Below, piece by piece: positions 11,222 to 19,304 of a stretch of 64,000 nucleotides of DNA; the stretch's first letter is position 1, and every line of letters starts with the position of its first letter. The notes beneath the pieces are model-generated. The model saw nothing but the letters and a program-made list of their open reading frames with translations, was not told the DNA's origin and did not search any database. Source of the stretch: Streptomyces sp. CB02923 (GTDB lineage Bacteria > Actinomycetota > Actinomycetes > Streptomycetales > Streptomycetaceae). Location of the stretch: NCBI RefSeq assembly GCF_001905005.1, contig NZ_LWKZ01000023.1, positions 620,001-684,000 on the forward strand, given 5' to 3'. Position numbers and translations under genes: made by a program.

Positions 11222-12280
11222 ATGTCGTTCAAGTACCCCGTGTCCAGGCCCGCTCTGGACGGTAGAGAGCTCGAATATCTGACCGGCGCCGTCAGTGACG
11301 GCTGGATCTCGTCGCAGGGCCCGATGGTCCAGCGCTTCGAAAGCGCCTTCGCGGACTACAACGGCGTCGCGCACGGCGTGTCCTGTTCCTCCGGGACGGC
11401 CGCCCTCACGCTGGCCCTGCGGGCCCTGGGCATCGGCCCCGGCGATGAGGTGATCGTCCCGGAGTTCACCATGATCGCCTCGGCGTGGGCGGTCACGTAC
11501 ACCGGCGCGACGCCGGTGTTCGTCGACTGCGGGGACGACCTCAACATCGATGCCGGCCGCATCGAGGAGAAGATCACCGCGCGGACCAAGGCCATCATGC
11601 CCGTCCACATCTACGGCCGCCGCTGCGACATGGACGCGATCATGGACATCGCGTACCAGTACAACCTGCGGGTCGTGGAGGACAGCGCGGAGGCCCACGG
11701 CATCCGCCCGGTCGGCGACATCGCGTGCTACTCGCTGTTCGCCAACAAGATCATCACGGCGGGTGAGGGCGGTATCTGCCTCACCGACGACCCCCGGCTG
11801 GCCGGGCAGATGGCGCACCTGCGGGCCATGGCCTTCACCAAGGACCACAGCTTCCTGCACAAGAAGGTCGCCTACAACTACCGCATGACGGCCATGCAGG
11901 CCGCCGTCGCGCTCGCCCAGACCGAGCGCCTGGACGAGATCCTCGAAATACGGCGCGAGATCGAGCGGCGCTACGACGAGGGCCTGGCCGGCATCCCCGG
12001 CATCACGCTGATGCCGTCGCGGGACGTGCTGTGGATGTACGACCTGCGGGCCGAACGCCGCGAGGAACTGCGGGAGTTCCTGGCCGGGGAGTCCATCGAG
12101 ACCCGGCTGTTCTTCAAGCCGATGAGCCGGCAGCCCATGTACCTCGACCCCGTCTGGCCCTCGCTCAAGGCGAACACGTTCGCCGAGGACGGGCTGTATC
12201 TGCCCACCCACACCGGACTGACCGCCGCCGACCAGGAATTCGTGATCGACCGGGTCCGCGCGTTCTACGGCGCCGGCTGA
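11222..12280 (+). CDS. pimC: GDP-3-keto-6-deoxymannose aminotransferase for mycosamine (PimC/NysDII/AmphDII family)
   Basis: A PLP-dependent DegT/DnrJ/EryC1-family sugar aminotransferase of 352 aa, the usual length for this group. It installs the 3-amino group to give GDP-mycosamine. Family features are CSSGTAAL near the N-terminus, the EDSAEAHG block that contacts PLP, and the Schiff-base lysine in SLFANKIITAGEGG. An AAGGAAG ribosome site precedes the ATG. The GDP-mannose dehydratase of the pathway is not in this window. The downstream P450 gene starts 29 bp after the stop, in line with one operon. Confidence 0.92.
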   Translation: MSFKYPVSRPALDGRELEYLTGAVSDGWISSQGPMVQRFESAFADYNGVAHGVSCSSGTAALTLALRALGIGPGDEVIVPEFTMIASAWAVTYTGATPVFVDCGDDLNIDAGRIEEKITARTKAIMPVHIYGRRCDMDAIMDIAYQYNLRVVEDSAEAHGIRPVGDIACYSLFANKIITAGEGGICLTDDPRLAGQMAHLRAMAFTKDHSFLHKKVAYNYRMTAMQAAVALAQTERLDEILEIRREIERRYDEGLAGIPGITLMPSRDVLWMYDLRAERREELREFLAGESIETRLFFKPMSRQPMYLDPVWPSLKANTFAEDGLYLPTHTGLTAADQEFVIDRVRAFYGAG

Positions 12281-12309
12281 CCGGGCCGTTCGAGAGGGGA
12301 CATCCACCC

Positions 12310-13551
12310 ATGACGCACAACGACCCGGCCGCGCCGCAGACCTGCCCGGTCACGGGGCAGTCGGCCACGGACACGGCCATAGCGGCCGACCAGCTGATCG
12401 TCGACTTCCCGCAGCGCAAACCCGGCGTACCTTTCCCGCCGCCGGACTACACCGGCTTCCGCGACCGCGAGGGGCTGGTCCTCTCCCGCCTGTCCGACGG
12501 CAAGCGGGTGTGGCTGGTCACCCGGCACGAGGACGTACGCACCGTACTGACCAGCCCCAGCATCAGCTCCAACCCCCAGCACGAGGGGTTCCCCAACGTC
12601 GGGAACCTGGGCGTGCCCAGCCAGGACCAGATCCCGGGCTGGTTCGTGGGCATGGACTCCCCGGACCACGACCGGTTCCGCAAGGCCCTGATCCCGGAGT
12701 TCACCGTCCGGCGCGTGCGCGCGATGAAGTCCGCGATCGAGAGCACGGTGGACGCCCAGCTGGACGCCATGCTGGCGGCGGGCAACACCGCCGACCTCGT
12801 CGCCGACTTCGCCCTGCCCATCCCGTCCCTGGTGATCTCCGCGCTGCTCGGCGTACCGCCCGCCGACCGCGAGTTCTTCGAGTCCAGGACCCGCGTCCTG
12901 GTCTCCCTGCGCTCCTCCAGCGACGACGACCGGATGACCGCCGCCAAGGACCTCCTGCGGTACATCAACCGGCTGGTGGAGATCAAGCAGAAGTGGGGCG
13001 GCGACGACCTCATCACCCGGCTGCTGGCCACCGGTGCCATCTCCCCGAACGAGATGTCCGGCGTGCTGATGCTGCTGCTCATCGCCGGTCACGAGACCAC
13101 CGCGAACAACATCGCGCTCGGCGTGGTCACCCTGCTGACGAACCCCCAGTGGATCGGTGACGAGCGGGCCGTCGAGGAGACACTGCGCTTCCACTCGGTC
13201 GCCGACATCGTGTCCCTGCGCGTGGCCGTCGAGGACGTGGAGATCGGCGGACAGCTGATCAAGGCGGGCGAGGGCATCGTGCCGCTGGTCGCCGCGGCCA
13301 ACCACGACGAGAACCTCTTCGCCTGCCCGCACGCGTTCGACCCCTCCCGCTCCGCCCGCGGCCACGTGGCCTTCGGCTACGGAGTCCACCAGTGCCTGGG
13401 GCAGAACCTGGTACGGATCGAGATGGAAGTCGCCTACCGCAAGCTCTTCGAACGCATCCCGAACCTCGAACTCGCCGTTCCCGTCGACGGTCTGGACATC
13501 AAGTACGACGGCGTGCTCTACGGCCTGAACGAGCTGCCCGTCCGCTGGTGA
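12310..13551 (+). CDS. pimG: Cytochrome P450, methyl-to-carboxyl oxidase of the polyene ring (PimG/NysN/AmphN family)
   Basis: A class I bacterial P450 of 413 aa. It is predicted to oxidise the methyl branch left by a methylmalonyl unit to the ring carboxyl group typical of polyenes. Visible motifs are the I-helix AGHETT (about residue 258), the ExxR of EETLRF and the haem loop FGYGVHQCLG with the proximal Cys. The ATG at 12310 is chosen because GAGAGGGGA precedes it; the open frame runs further upstream into the aminotransferase gene but has no family similarity there. The ferredoxin gene follows in the same direction, separated by a strong hairpin. Confidence 0.92.
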   Translation: MTHNDPAAPQTCPVTGQSATDTAIAADQLIVDFPQRKPGVPFPPPDYTGFRDREGLVLSRLSDGKRVWLVTRHEDVRTVLTSPSISSNPQHEGFPNVGNLGVPSQDQIPGWFVGMDSPDHDRFRKALIPEFTVRRVRAMKSAIESTVDAQLDAMLAAGNTADLVADFALPIPSLVISALLGVPPADREFFESRTRVLVSLRSSSDDDRMTAAKDLLRYINRLVEIKQKWGGDDLITRLLATGAISPNEMSGVLMLLLIAGHETTANNIALGVVTLLTNPQWIGDERAVEETLRFHSVADIVSLRVAVEDVEIGGQLIKAGEGIVPLVAAANHDENLFACPHAFDPSRSARGHVAFGYGVHQCLGQNLVRIEMEVAYRKLFERIPNLELAVPVDGLDIKYDGVLYGLNELPVRW

Positions 13552-13567
13552 CCGCACCCCGGCACCG

Positions 13568-13604
13568 CCCGCCCGGCGGCCTGTCCCACCGGCCGCCGGG
13601 CGGG
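13568..13604. terminator. Strong hairpin between P450 and ferredoxin genes
   Basis: A perfect 14-bp GC stem (13568-13581 with 13591-13604) and a 9-nt loop lie between two genes that should be co-transcribed. It could be a partial terminator or an mRNA-stabilising element that lets the P450 and ferredoxin levels differ. Confidence 0.7.
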
Positions 13605-13632
13605 CTCCATCCACCGCAGGAGAGACACCGAC

Positions 13633-13824
13633 ATGCGTATCACCGTTGACCCCGACCGCTGTGTCGGGGCGGGCCAGTGCGTGCTGAACGCCCCCGCGAT
13701 CTTCGACCAGGACGACGACGGGCTCGTCACCCTCCTCACCGAGCCCGGCACCGCCGAGGAGTCCGCCGCCCGGCTGGCCGGCGCCCTGTGTCCGTCCCGG
13801 GCCATCTCCGTGCACGAGGGCTGA
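13633..13824 (+). CDS. pimF: Small 3Fe-4S ferredoxin partner of the P450 (PimF/NysM family)
   Basis: A 63-aa ferredoxin with Cys residues in CVGAGQC and in the later CPSRAI stretch. That is the three-Cys pattern of Streptomyces P450-dedicated ferredoxins that hold a 3Fe-4S cluster. It passes electrons to the adjacent P450 and perhaps to others in the pathway. A GCAGGAGAG ribosome site precedes the ATG. The next gene, the loading PKS, begins about 80 bp downstream. Confidence 0.9.
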   Translation: MRITVDPDRCVGAGQCVLNAPAIFDQDDDGLVTLLTEPGTAEESAARLAGALCPSRAISVHEG

Positions 13825-13902
13825 CGCCCCACCCGGGCAGGAGCTCGTGTCCGAACCCCGGCCCGCCCCACAACTGACGAGAGTGCCGAGAGCGATCCGG
13901 GA

Positions 13903-16900
13903 GTGATGGTGCCCCACCCCACAGATGACTACGTGATCCAGCCGTCCGCCGACGCGGCCGACGTACTGGGCGGCTTCACGCTGCCCGAGGTCTTCGAGGC
14001 CGCCGTGGGGTCCGCCCCCGACGCGGTGGCCATCGTCGACGGGAACCGCTCCTGGACGTGGGCACACTGGCGCGCGGACGTCGACGCGCTCGCCCGCGGC
14101 CTGCAGGAAACGGGCGTGCTCCCCGGCGACGTGGTGGCGGCGCGGCTGCCGAACTGCTGGGAGCTGCAGACCCTGCACCTGGCCGTCGCGGCCGTGGGGG
14201 CGGTACTCCTGCCCGTCCACCAGGGCACCACGCTCCCGGAGACCCAGGCCCTGCTGGCCCGGACCGAGCCCGTCCTCCTCGTCCTGTCGGAATCCCCGGA
14301 CGACGACGCGGACGAGAACGCGGCGACGGCCCGTGCGCTGCTGAACGGCGTGCCGTCGCTGCGCGGCGTGCTGTCGGCCGGGGCGTCGCGGACGGAGGGC
14401 GAGGCGCCGGGGGCCGGGACGCTGGACGGCCTGCTCACGACCTGGGCGGGCAACGAGCCACGGCCGGTGGACGTCACCCCCGACATGCCGTTCGTCCTGA
14501 TCCCCTCGTCCGGGACGACCTCGGCACGGCCCAAGCTGTGTGTGCACCGCCACGACGGACTGCTGTCGAACACCGCCGTCGTCACCGCCGAGGCCGCCGA
14601 CGCCTTCGACGGTACGGTCCTCACGGCCTGCCCGATGACCCACCTGTTCGGACTCCAGGCCATGCACGCGGCGCTGTTCGCCGCCGGCCGGCAGGTCCTG
14701 CTCTCCGGCTGGGACGTGGACCGCTTCCTGGAACTGGCCCGGGAGCACGACCCCCGCGTCGTCTTCGCCGTGCCCGCCCAGCTGCGGGACATCGTCACAC
14801 GGCTGGCCGGGACGGACGAGCCGGCGGGCTTCACGCCGCACCAGATACGTACCGCGGGAGCCCCCGTCGCCCCCGCGCTCGCCGCACAGGTACGCGCCAC
14901 CCTCGGCGGTGAACTGGTCGTCGTGTGGGGGATGTCCGAGATCGGCACCGGCACCCGCACCCTGGCCCACCACCCCGACGGCAGCGTGGGACAGCCGGTC
15001 GGCGGCGTGGACCTCAGGGTCGTCGACGAGCGCGGCGAGGCGTGCGCGGCGGGGGAGCGGGGCGAGCTCCAGTACCGGGGGGCAGGGGTGTTCCGCGGCT
15101 ACTTCCGCGAGCCGGAGCTGACGCGCTCGGCCCTCACCGACGACGGCTGGCTGCGGACCGGCGACATCGCGGCCGTCGACACGGACGGCGTGGTGGTCCT
15201 GCACGGCCGGGCCGCCGAGCTGATCAACACGGGTGGCCGGAAGTTCAGCGCCACCGAGGTCGAGGAGCTGCTCGCGGGCCTCACCGGCCTGGGCCCGCTG
15301 GCCGTGGCGGGCGCACCCGACGACCGGCTGGGGGAGTACCCGTGCCTGGTCGTCACCGGCCACGCGGACCGCACCATCGGCCTGACCGAGGTGACCGCTT
15401 TCCTGCGCCGGCAGGGGCTCGCCGACCACAAGATCCCCCTCGAACTGGTCACCGTGCGCGAGCTGCCCCTCTCACCCGCAGGGAAGCTGGACCGCCGGGC
15501 GCTCGAACAGCTGCTCACCGGCCTGGAGGCGGTACCCGTCCCGGCCCGCCCCGGCGCGGCCCCGCCGGACACGGCCGAGGAGGCACTGGAACTCGTACGC
15601 GACTGCGTCGGCCAGGTGGCCGGGAACGACGGGACGGCCGCCCCCTTCGACCCCGACACGGAATTCCGCCGGCTCGGCCTCGACTCCATCCTCGCGGTGC
15701 AGCTGCGGAACCTGCTGCGGGAGGAGACCGGACTGGCGCTCCCGGTCACGCTCGCCTTCGACTTCCCCACCCCGCGGGCCGTCGCGCGCGTACTGGCCGG
15801 GCAGCAGCAGCCGTCTCCCGCGAAGCCGCGGGAGAGCCCGGAGCACGAAGCCGACCCGGTGGCGATCATCGGCATGGCCTGCCGGCTGCCGGGCGGCGCC
15901 GACACCCCCGACGCCCTGTGGGGCCTGTTCGCCGACGGGACCGACGCGATGTCCGGCTTCCCGGCCGACCGGGGCTGGGACCTGGACCGGCTCTTCGACG
16001 AGGACCCCGACCGCCCGGGTACCTCCTACGCACGCGAAGGCGGCTTCCTGCACGAAGCGGGCGACTTCGACGCGGGCTTCTTCGGCCTGTCCGACCAGGA
16101 GGCCACGGCCACCGACCCGCAGCAGCGCCTGCTCCTGGAGGCGGCCTGGGAGACCTTCGAGCGGGCCGGCATCGACCCGACGTCCCTGAAGGGCTCCCGT
16201 ACGGGCGTGTTCACGGGCGCGATGGACCGCGGCTACGCGGCCAACGCCGCCGCCGCGCCCAGCGCGTGGGAGAGCATGCTGATCACCGGGGCCTCCGGCA
16301 GCGCGGTCTCGGGACGCATCGCCTACACCTACGGGCTCGAAGGCCCCGCGCTGACGGTCGACACCGCCTCCTCGTCCTCCCTCGTCGCCCTGCACCTGGC
16401 CTGCCGGTCCCTGCGGTCGGGCGAGACCGACATGGCCCTGGCCGGCGGCGTCACCGTCATGGCGACCCCCGCGCCCTTCGCGCACTTCTCCCGCCTGCGC
16501 GCACTGTCCCCCGACTCGCGGTCCAAGGCGTACGCGGACACCGCCAACGGCTCCGCGTGGTCGGAGGGAGCGGGCTTGCTGCTGCTGGAACGGCTGAGCG
16601 ACGCCCGCCGCAACGGACACCGCGTCCTGGCCCTCGTACGGGGCTCCGCCGTCAACCAGGACGGCGCCTCCAACGGCCTCACCGCGCCGAGCGGACCCGC
16701 CCAGCAACGCGTCATCCGCGAAGCCCTGGCCGACGCCGGACTGACACCGCAGGACGTGGACGCCGTGGAAGGACACGGCACCGGCACCCCGCTCGGCGAC
16801 CCCATCGAGGCCCAGGCCCTGCTCGCCACGTACGGCCAGGAACGGCCGGAGGGACGGCCCCTGTGGCTGGGGTCGGCGAAGTCGAACGTCGGGCACACGC

Positions 16901-19113
16901 AGGCCGCCGCCGGGGTCACCGGAGTCATCAAGACGGCGCTCGCGCTGCGCCACGGCGTCCTGCCGCGCACGCTGCACGTGGACGCCCCCTCCGCCAAGGT
17001 GGACTGGTCCGCCGGATCGGTACGGCTGCTCACCGACGCTCAGCCCTGGCCACGGGAGAGCGGACGCACGCGACGGGCAGGGGTGTCCTCCTTCGGGCTC
17101 ACCGGCACCAACGCGCACGTGATCCTCGAAGAAGCGCCCGGCGAGGCCCCGGAGGAGGCGCGGGACACGCCGGTGACGGCACAGGTCCCGGAGCCCGCCG
17201 ACGACGTGGCCGTGCCCTGGGTCCTGTCCGCCCGGAGCCGGGCGGCACTGCGCGAGCAGGCCCGGCGCCTGGCCGAGCACGTGACCGCCGATCCCGGCCT
17301 GCGCGCCCAGGACGTCGCCCACGCCCTCGCCACCACCCGTGCCCTGCACCCGCACCGGGCCGTCGTCAGCGGCACCGACCGGGCCCGCATGCTGGCCGCG
17401 ACGGCCGGGTTCGGACGCGGTGAACGGACCGCGAACGTCACCCCGCACGACTCCGTGCCGGGCGGACTGGCCGTCATATTCCCCGGACAGGGCAGCCAGC
17501 GCAACGGCATGGGACGCGAGGCCGCCGCGGCGTTCCCCGTCTTCCGGCAGGCGCTGGACGAGGTGTGCGCCGTGCTGGACCCCCTGCTGCCGCGACCGCT
17601 GACCTCGGTGATGTGGGCGGCTCCCGACTCCGAGGAGGCGGCCCTCCTCGACGACACCACCTACACGCAGCCCGCGCTGTTCGCCGTCCAGGTCGCCCTG
17701 TACCGGCTGTTCGAGTCCTGGGGCGTGGTCCCCGGCCACCTGGTGGGGCACTCGGTCGGCGAGATCTCCGCCGTCCACGTGACCGGCGTACTCGACCTCC
17801 AGGACGCGTGCACCCTGGTGGCGGCCCGGAGCAGGATGATGGGCGCGCTGCCGCCCGGCGGCGCGATGGTGGCGGTGCGCATCACGGAGGCCGAAGTGGC
17901 CCCGTGGCTGACGGACCTGACGGACACGGTGTCGATCGCGGCCGTCAACGGTCCGCACTCCCTCGTCCTGTCGGGCGTCGAGGCCCCGCTCGTCGCGCTC
18001 ACGGAGCGGCTCGCCGCCGCCGGCCACAAGACCCGGCGGATCACGATGAGCGTCGCGGCCCATTCGCCGCTGATGGACCCCATGCTGGAGGAGTTCCGCG
18101 AGGTCGTCCGTACGCTGACCTACGCCGCGCCCACCGTCCCCATCGTCTCCACCGTCACCGGCCTCCCGCTGACCGCCGAGGTCGTGCGCGACCCGGACCA
18201 CTGGGTGCGGCACGTACGGCAGTCCGTACGCTTCAAGGACGCGGTCGGCCGGCTCCGGGACGAACGCGTCACCGGCTTCCTGGAGCTGGGAGCCGAGCCG
18301 GCCCTCACACCGATGATCGACGAGTGCCTGGAGGCGGGCGACCCGGAGCCCGGGGCCGCCCTCATCCCGAGCCTGCGCGCCGGAGCGCCGGAGCGGCACG
18401 CCCTGCTCACCGCGGTCGCCCGGGTGCACGCCCACGGCGTGCCGGTCGACTGGGACGCGGTGCTTCCCGGGGCCCGGCCCGCCGCCCTGCCGACGTACGC
18501 GTTCCAGCGGCGGCGGTTCTGGCTGGCGTCGGCTCCGGCGGGCCCGGCGGGTCCGGTCGCCGACGCGGGCTTCGCGGACGTCGCGGGCGGGACGGCGGCC
18601 GACGAGGAGCCGCCGGGGCTGGAAGCCCGGCTGACCGGCCTCGACGACGCCGGACAGCACGCGTACGTACTGGCCCTGGTCCTCGCCGAGACCTCGGCCG
18701 TGCTCGGCGGTCAGGAGCAGCGCGACGAGGAGGGCAACCGCACGTTCAAGGAGATGGGCGTCAACTCGGTGAACGCCGTCGAACTGCGCAACCGCCTCAT
18801 CACGGCCACCGACATGCGGCTGCCGGCCACGCTCGTGTACGACTACCCCACGCCGAACGCCGTCGTCCGCCTCGTACGCGAACGGCTCGCGCGCCCTGCC
18901 GCCTCCGGGCGCGACGTGGGCTCCGTCGTGGCCGAGCTGGAGTCGCTGCTCATGGCCGGTGCGGAACTCTCGGAGGAGGCGGTGGCACGGCTGCAGGCGG
19001 TGACGGCCGGGGCGGGCCAGGGCACGGGCACGGGCACAGGATCCGGGGAGACGCTGGACCTGGGTTCGGCCAGTGACGAGGAACTGTTCCGGCTGATGGA
19101 CGCGGAACGCTGA
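13903..19113 (+). CDS. pimS0: PKS loading subunit: CoA ligase-ACP-KS(Ser)-AT-ACP (PimS0-type)
   Basis: This 1736-aa subunit starts the polyketide chain. Domains: acyl-CoA/AMP ligase (about 1-545; SSGTTxxxPK at about 201, RTGDIA, and the C-terminal catalytic Lys in SPAGKLDRR), ACP1 (Ser595), KS (about 651-1085), AT (about 1186-1500, GHSVGE at about 1283) and ACP2 (about 1590-1680, Ser about 1622 in a GVNSVNA motif instead of the usual GxDSL). In the KS, Ser823 replaces the active Cys (DTASSSS). Such KS-S domains cannot extend and are found in polyene loading modules. The AT specificity site reads VAAHS rather than HAFH or YASH. GTG 13903, ATG 13906 and GTG 13909 are all possible starts. The gene ends in an acidic docking tail, and the cluster appears to stop here. 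Confidence 0.93.
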   Translation: MMVPHPTDDYVIQPSADAADVLGGFTLPEVFEAAVGSAPDAVAIVDGNRSWTWAHWRADVDALARGLQETGVLPGDVVAARLPNCWELQTLHLAVAAVGAVLLPVHQGTTLPETQALLARTEPVLLVLSESPDDDADENAATARALLNGVPSLRGVLSAGASRTEGEAPGAGTLDGLLTTWAGNEPRPVDVTPDMPFVLIPSSGTTSARPKLCVHRHDGLLSNTAVVTAEAADAFDGTVLTACPMTHLFGLQAMHAALFAAGRQVLLSGWDVDRFLELAREHDPRVVFAVPAQLRDIVTRLAGTDEPAGFTPHQIRTAGAPVAPALAAQVRATLGGELVVVWGMSEIGTGTRTLAHHPDGSVGQPVGGVDLRVVDERGEACAAGERGELQYRGAGVFRGYFREPELTRSALTDDGWLRTGDIAAVDTDGVVVLHGRAAELINTGGRKFSATEVEELLAGLTGLGPLAVAGAPDDRLGEYPCLVVTGHADRTIGLTEVTAFLRRQGLADHKIPLELVTVRELPLSPAGKLDRRALEQLLTGLEAVPVPARPGAAPPDTAEEALELVRDCVGQVAGNDGTAAPFDPDTEFRRLGLDSILAVQLRNLLREETGLALPVTLAFDFPTPRAVARVLAGQQQPSPAKPRESPEHEADPVAIIGMACRLPGGADTPDALWGLFADGTDAMSGFPADRGWDLDRLFDEDPDRPGTSYAREGGFLHEAGDFDAGFFGLSDQEATATDPQQRLLLEAAWETFERAGIDPTSLKGSRTGVFTGAMDRGYAANAAAAPSAWESMLITGASGSAVSGRIAYTYGLEGPALTVDTASSSSLVALHLACRSLRSGETDMALAGGVTVMATPAPFAHFSRLRALSPDSRSKAYADTANGSAWSEGAGLLLLERLSDARRNGHRVLALVRGSAVNQDGASNGLTAPSGPAQQRVIREALADAGLTPQDVDAVEGHGTGTPLGDPIEAQALLATYGQERPEGRPLWLGSAKSNVGHTQAAAGVTGVIKTALALRHGVLPRTLHVDAPSAKVDWSAGSVRLLTDAQPWPRESGRTRRAGVSSFGLTGTNAHVILEEAPGEAPEEARDTPVTAQVPEPADDVAVPWVLSARSRAALREQARRLAEHVTADPGLRAQDVAHALATTRALHPHRAVVSGTDRARMLAATAGFGRGERTANVTPHDSVPGGLAVIFPGQGSQRNGMGREAAAAFPVFRQALDEVCAVLDPLLPRPLTSVMWAAPDSEEAALLDDTTYTQPALFAVQVALYRLFESWGVVPGHLVGHSVGEISAVHVTGVLDLQDACTLVAARSRMMGALPPGGAMVAVRITEAEVAPWLTDLTDTVSIAAVNGPHSLVLSGVEAPLVALTERLAAAGHKTRRITMSVAAHSPLMDPMLEEFREVVRTLTYAAPTVPIVSTVTGLPLTAEVVRDPDHWVRHVRQSVRFKDAVGRLRDERVTGFLELGAEPALTPMIDECLEAGDPEPGAALIPSLRAGAPERHALLTAVARVHAHGVPVDWDAVLPGARPAALPTYAFQRRRFWLASAPAGPAGPVADAGFADVAGGTAADEEPPGLEARLTGLDDAGQHAYVLALVLAETSAVLGGQEQRDEEGNRTFKEMGVNSVNAVELRNRLITATDMRLPATLVYDYPTPNAVVRLVRERLARPAASGRDVGSVVAELESLLMAGAELSEEAVARLQAVTAGAGQGTGTGTGSGETLDLGSASDEELFRLMDAER

Positions 19114-19215
19114 CGGCGGGTGCGGGTGCTCTCCAGGGCACCCGCACCCACCCGTCGGCAGAAGCCCGGGGCCGAAGTCCCGGTCCGCCCGGGACACCAC
19201 ATCGGGCACCGTCCC

Positions 19216-19300
19216 GGACCACGATCCCGGACCACGATCCCGGACCACGATCCCGGACCACGATCCCGGACCACGATCCCGGACCACGATCCCGGACCAC
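19216..19300 (+). repeat. 13-bp tandem repeat, six full copies
   Basis: The unit GGACCACGATCCC is repeated six times without error from 19216 to 19293, followed by a 7-base partial copy. It lies in the gap between two convergent genes. The period is not a multiple of three and there is no spacer, so it is neither coding nor CRISPR. Confidence 0.95.
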
Positions 19301-19304
19301 CGTC

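Noticed and set aside
15472-19287. 1271-codon open frame antisense to the loading PKS
   Set aside because: Low-complexity Gly/Arg/Val-rich sequence with no motifs. Its N-terminal repeats come only from the 13-bp minisatellite.
19216-19300. CRISPR-like array
   Set aside because: The 13-bp units are directly adjacent without spacers, and no cas genes are nearby.
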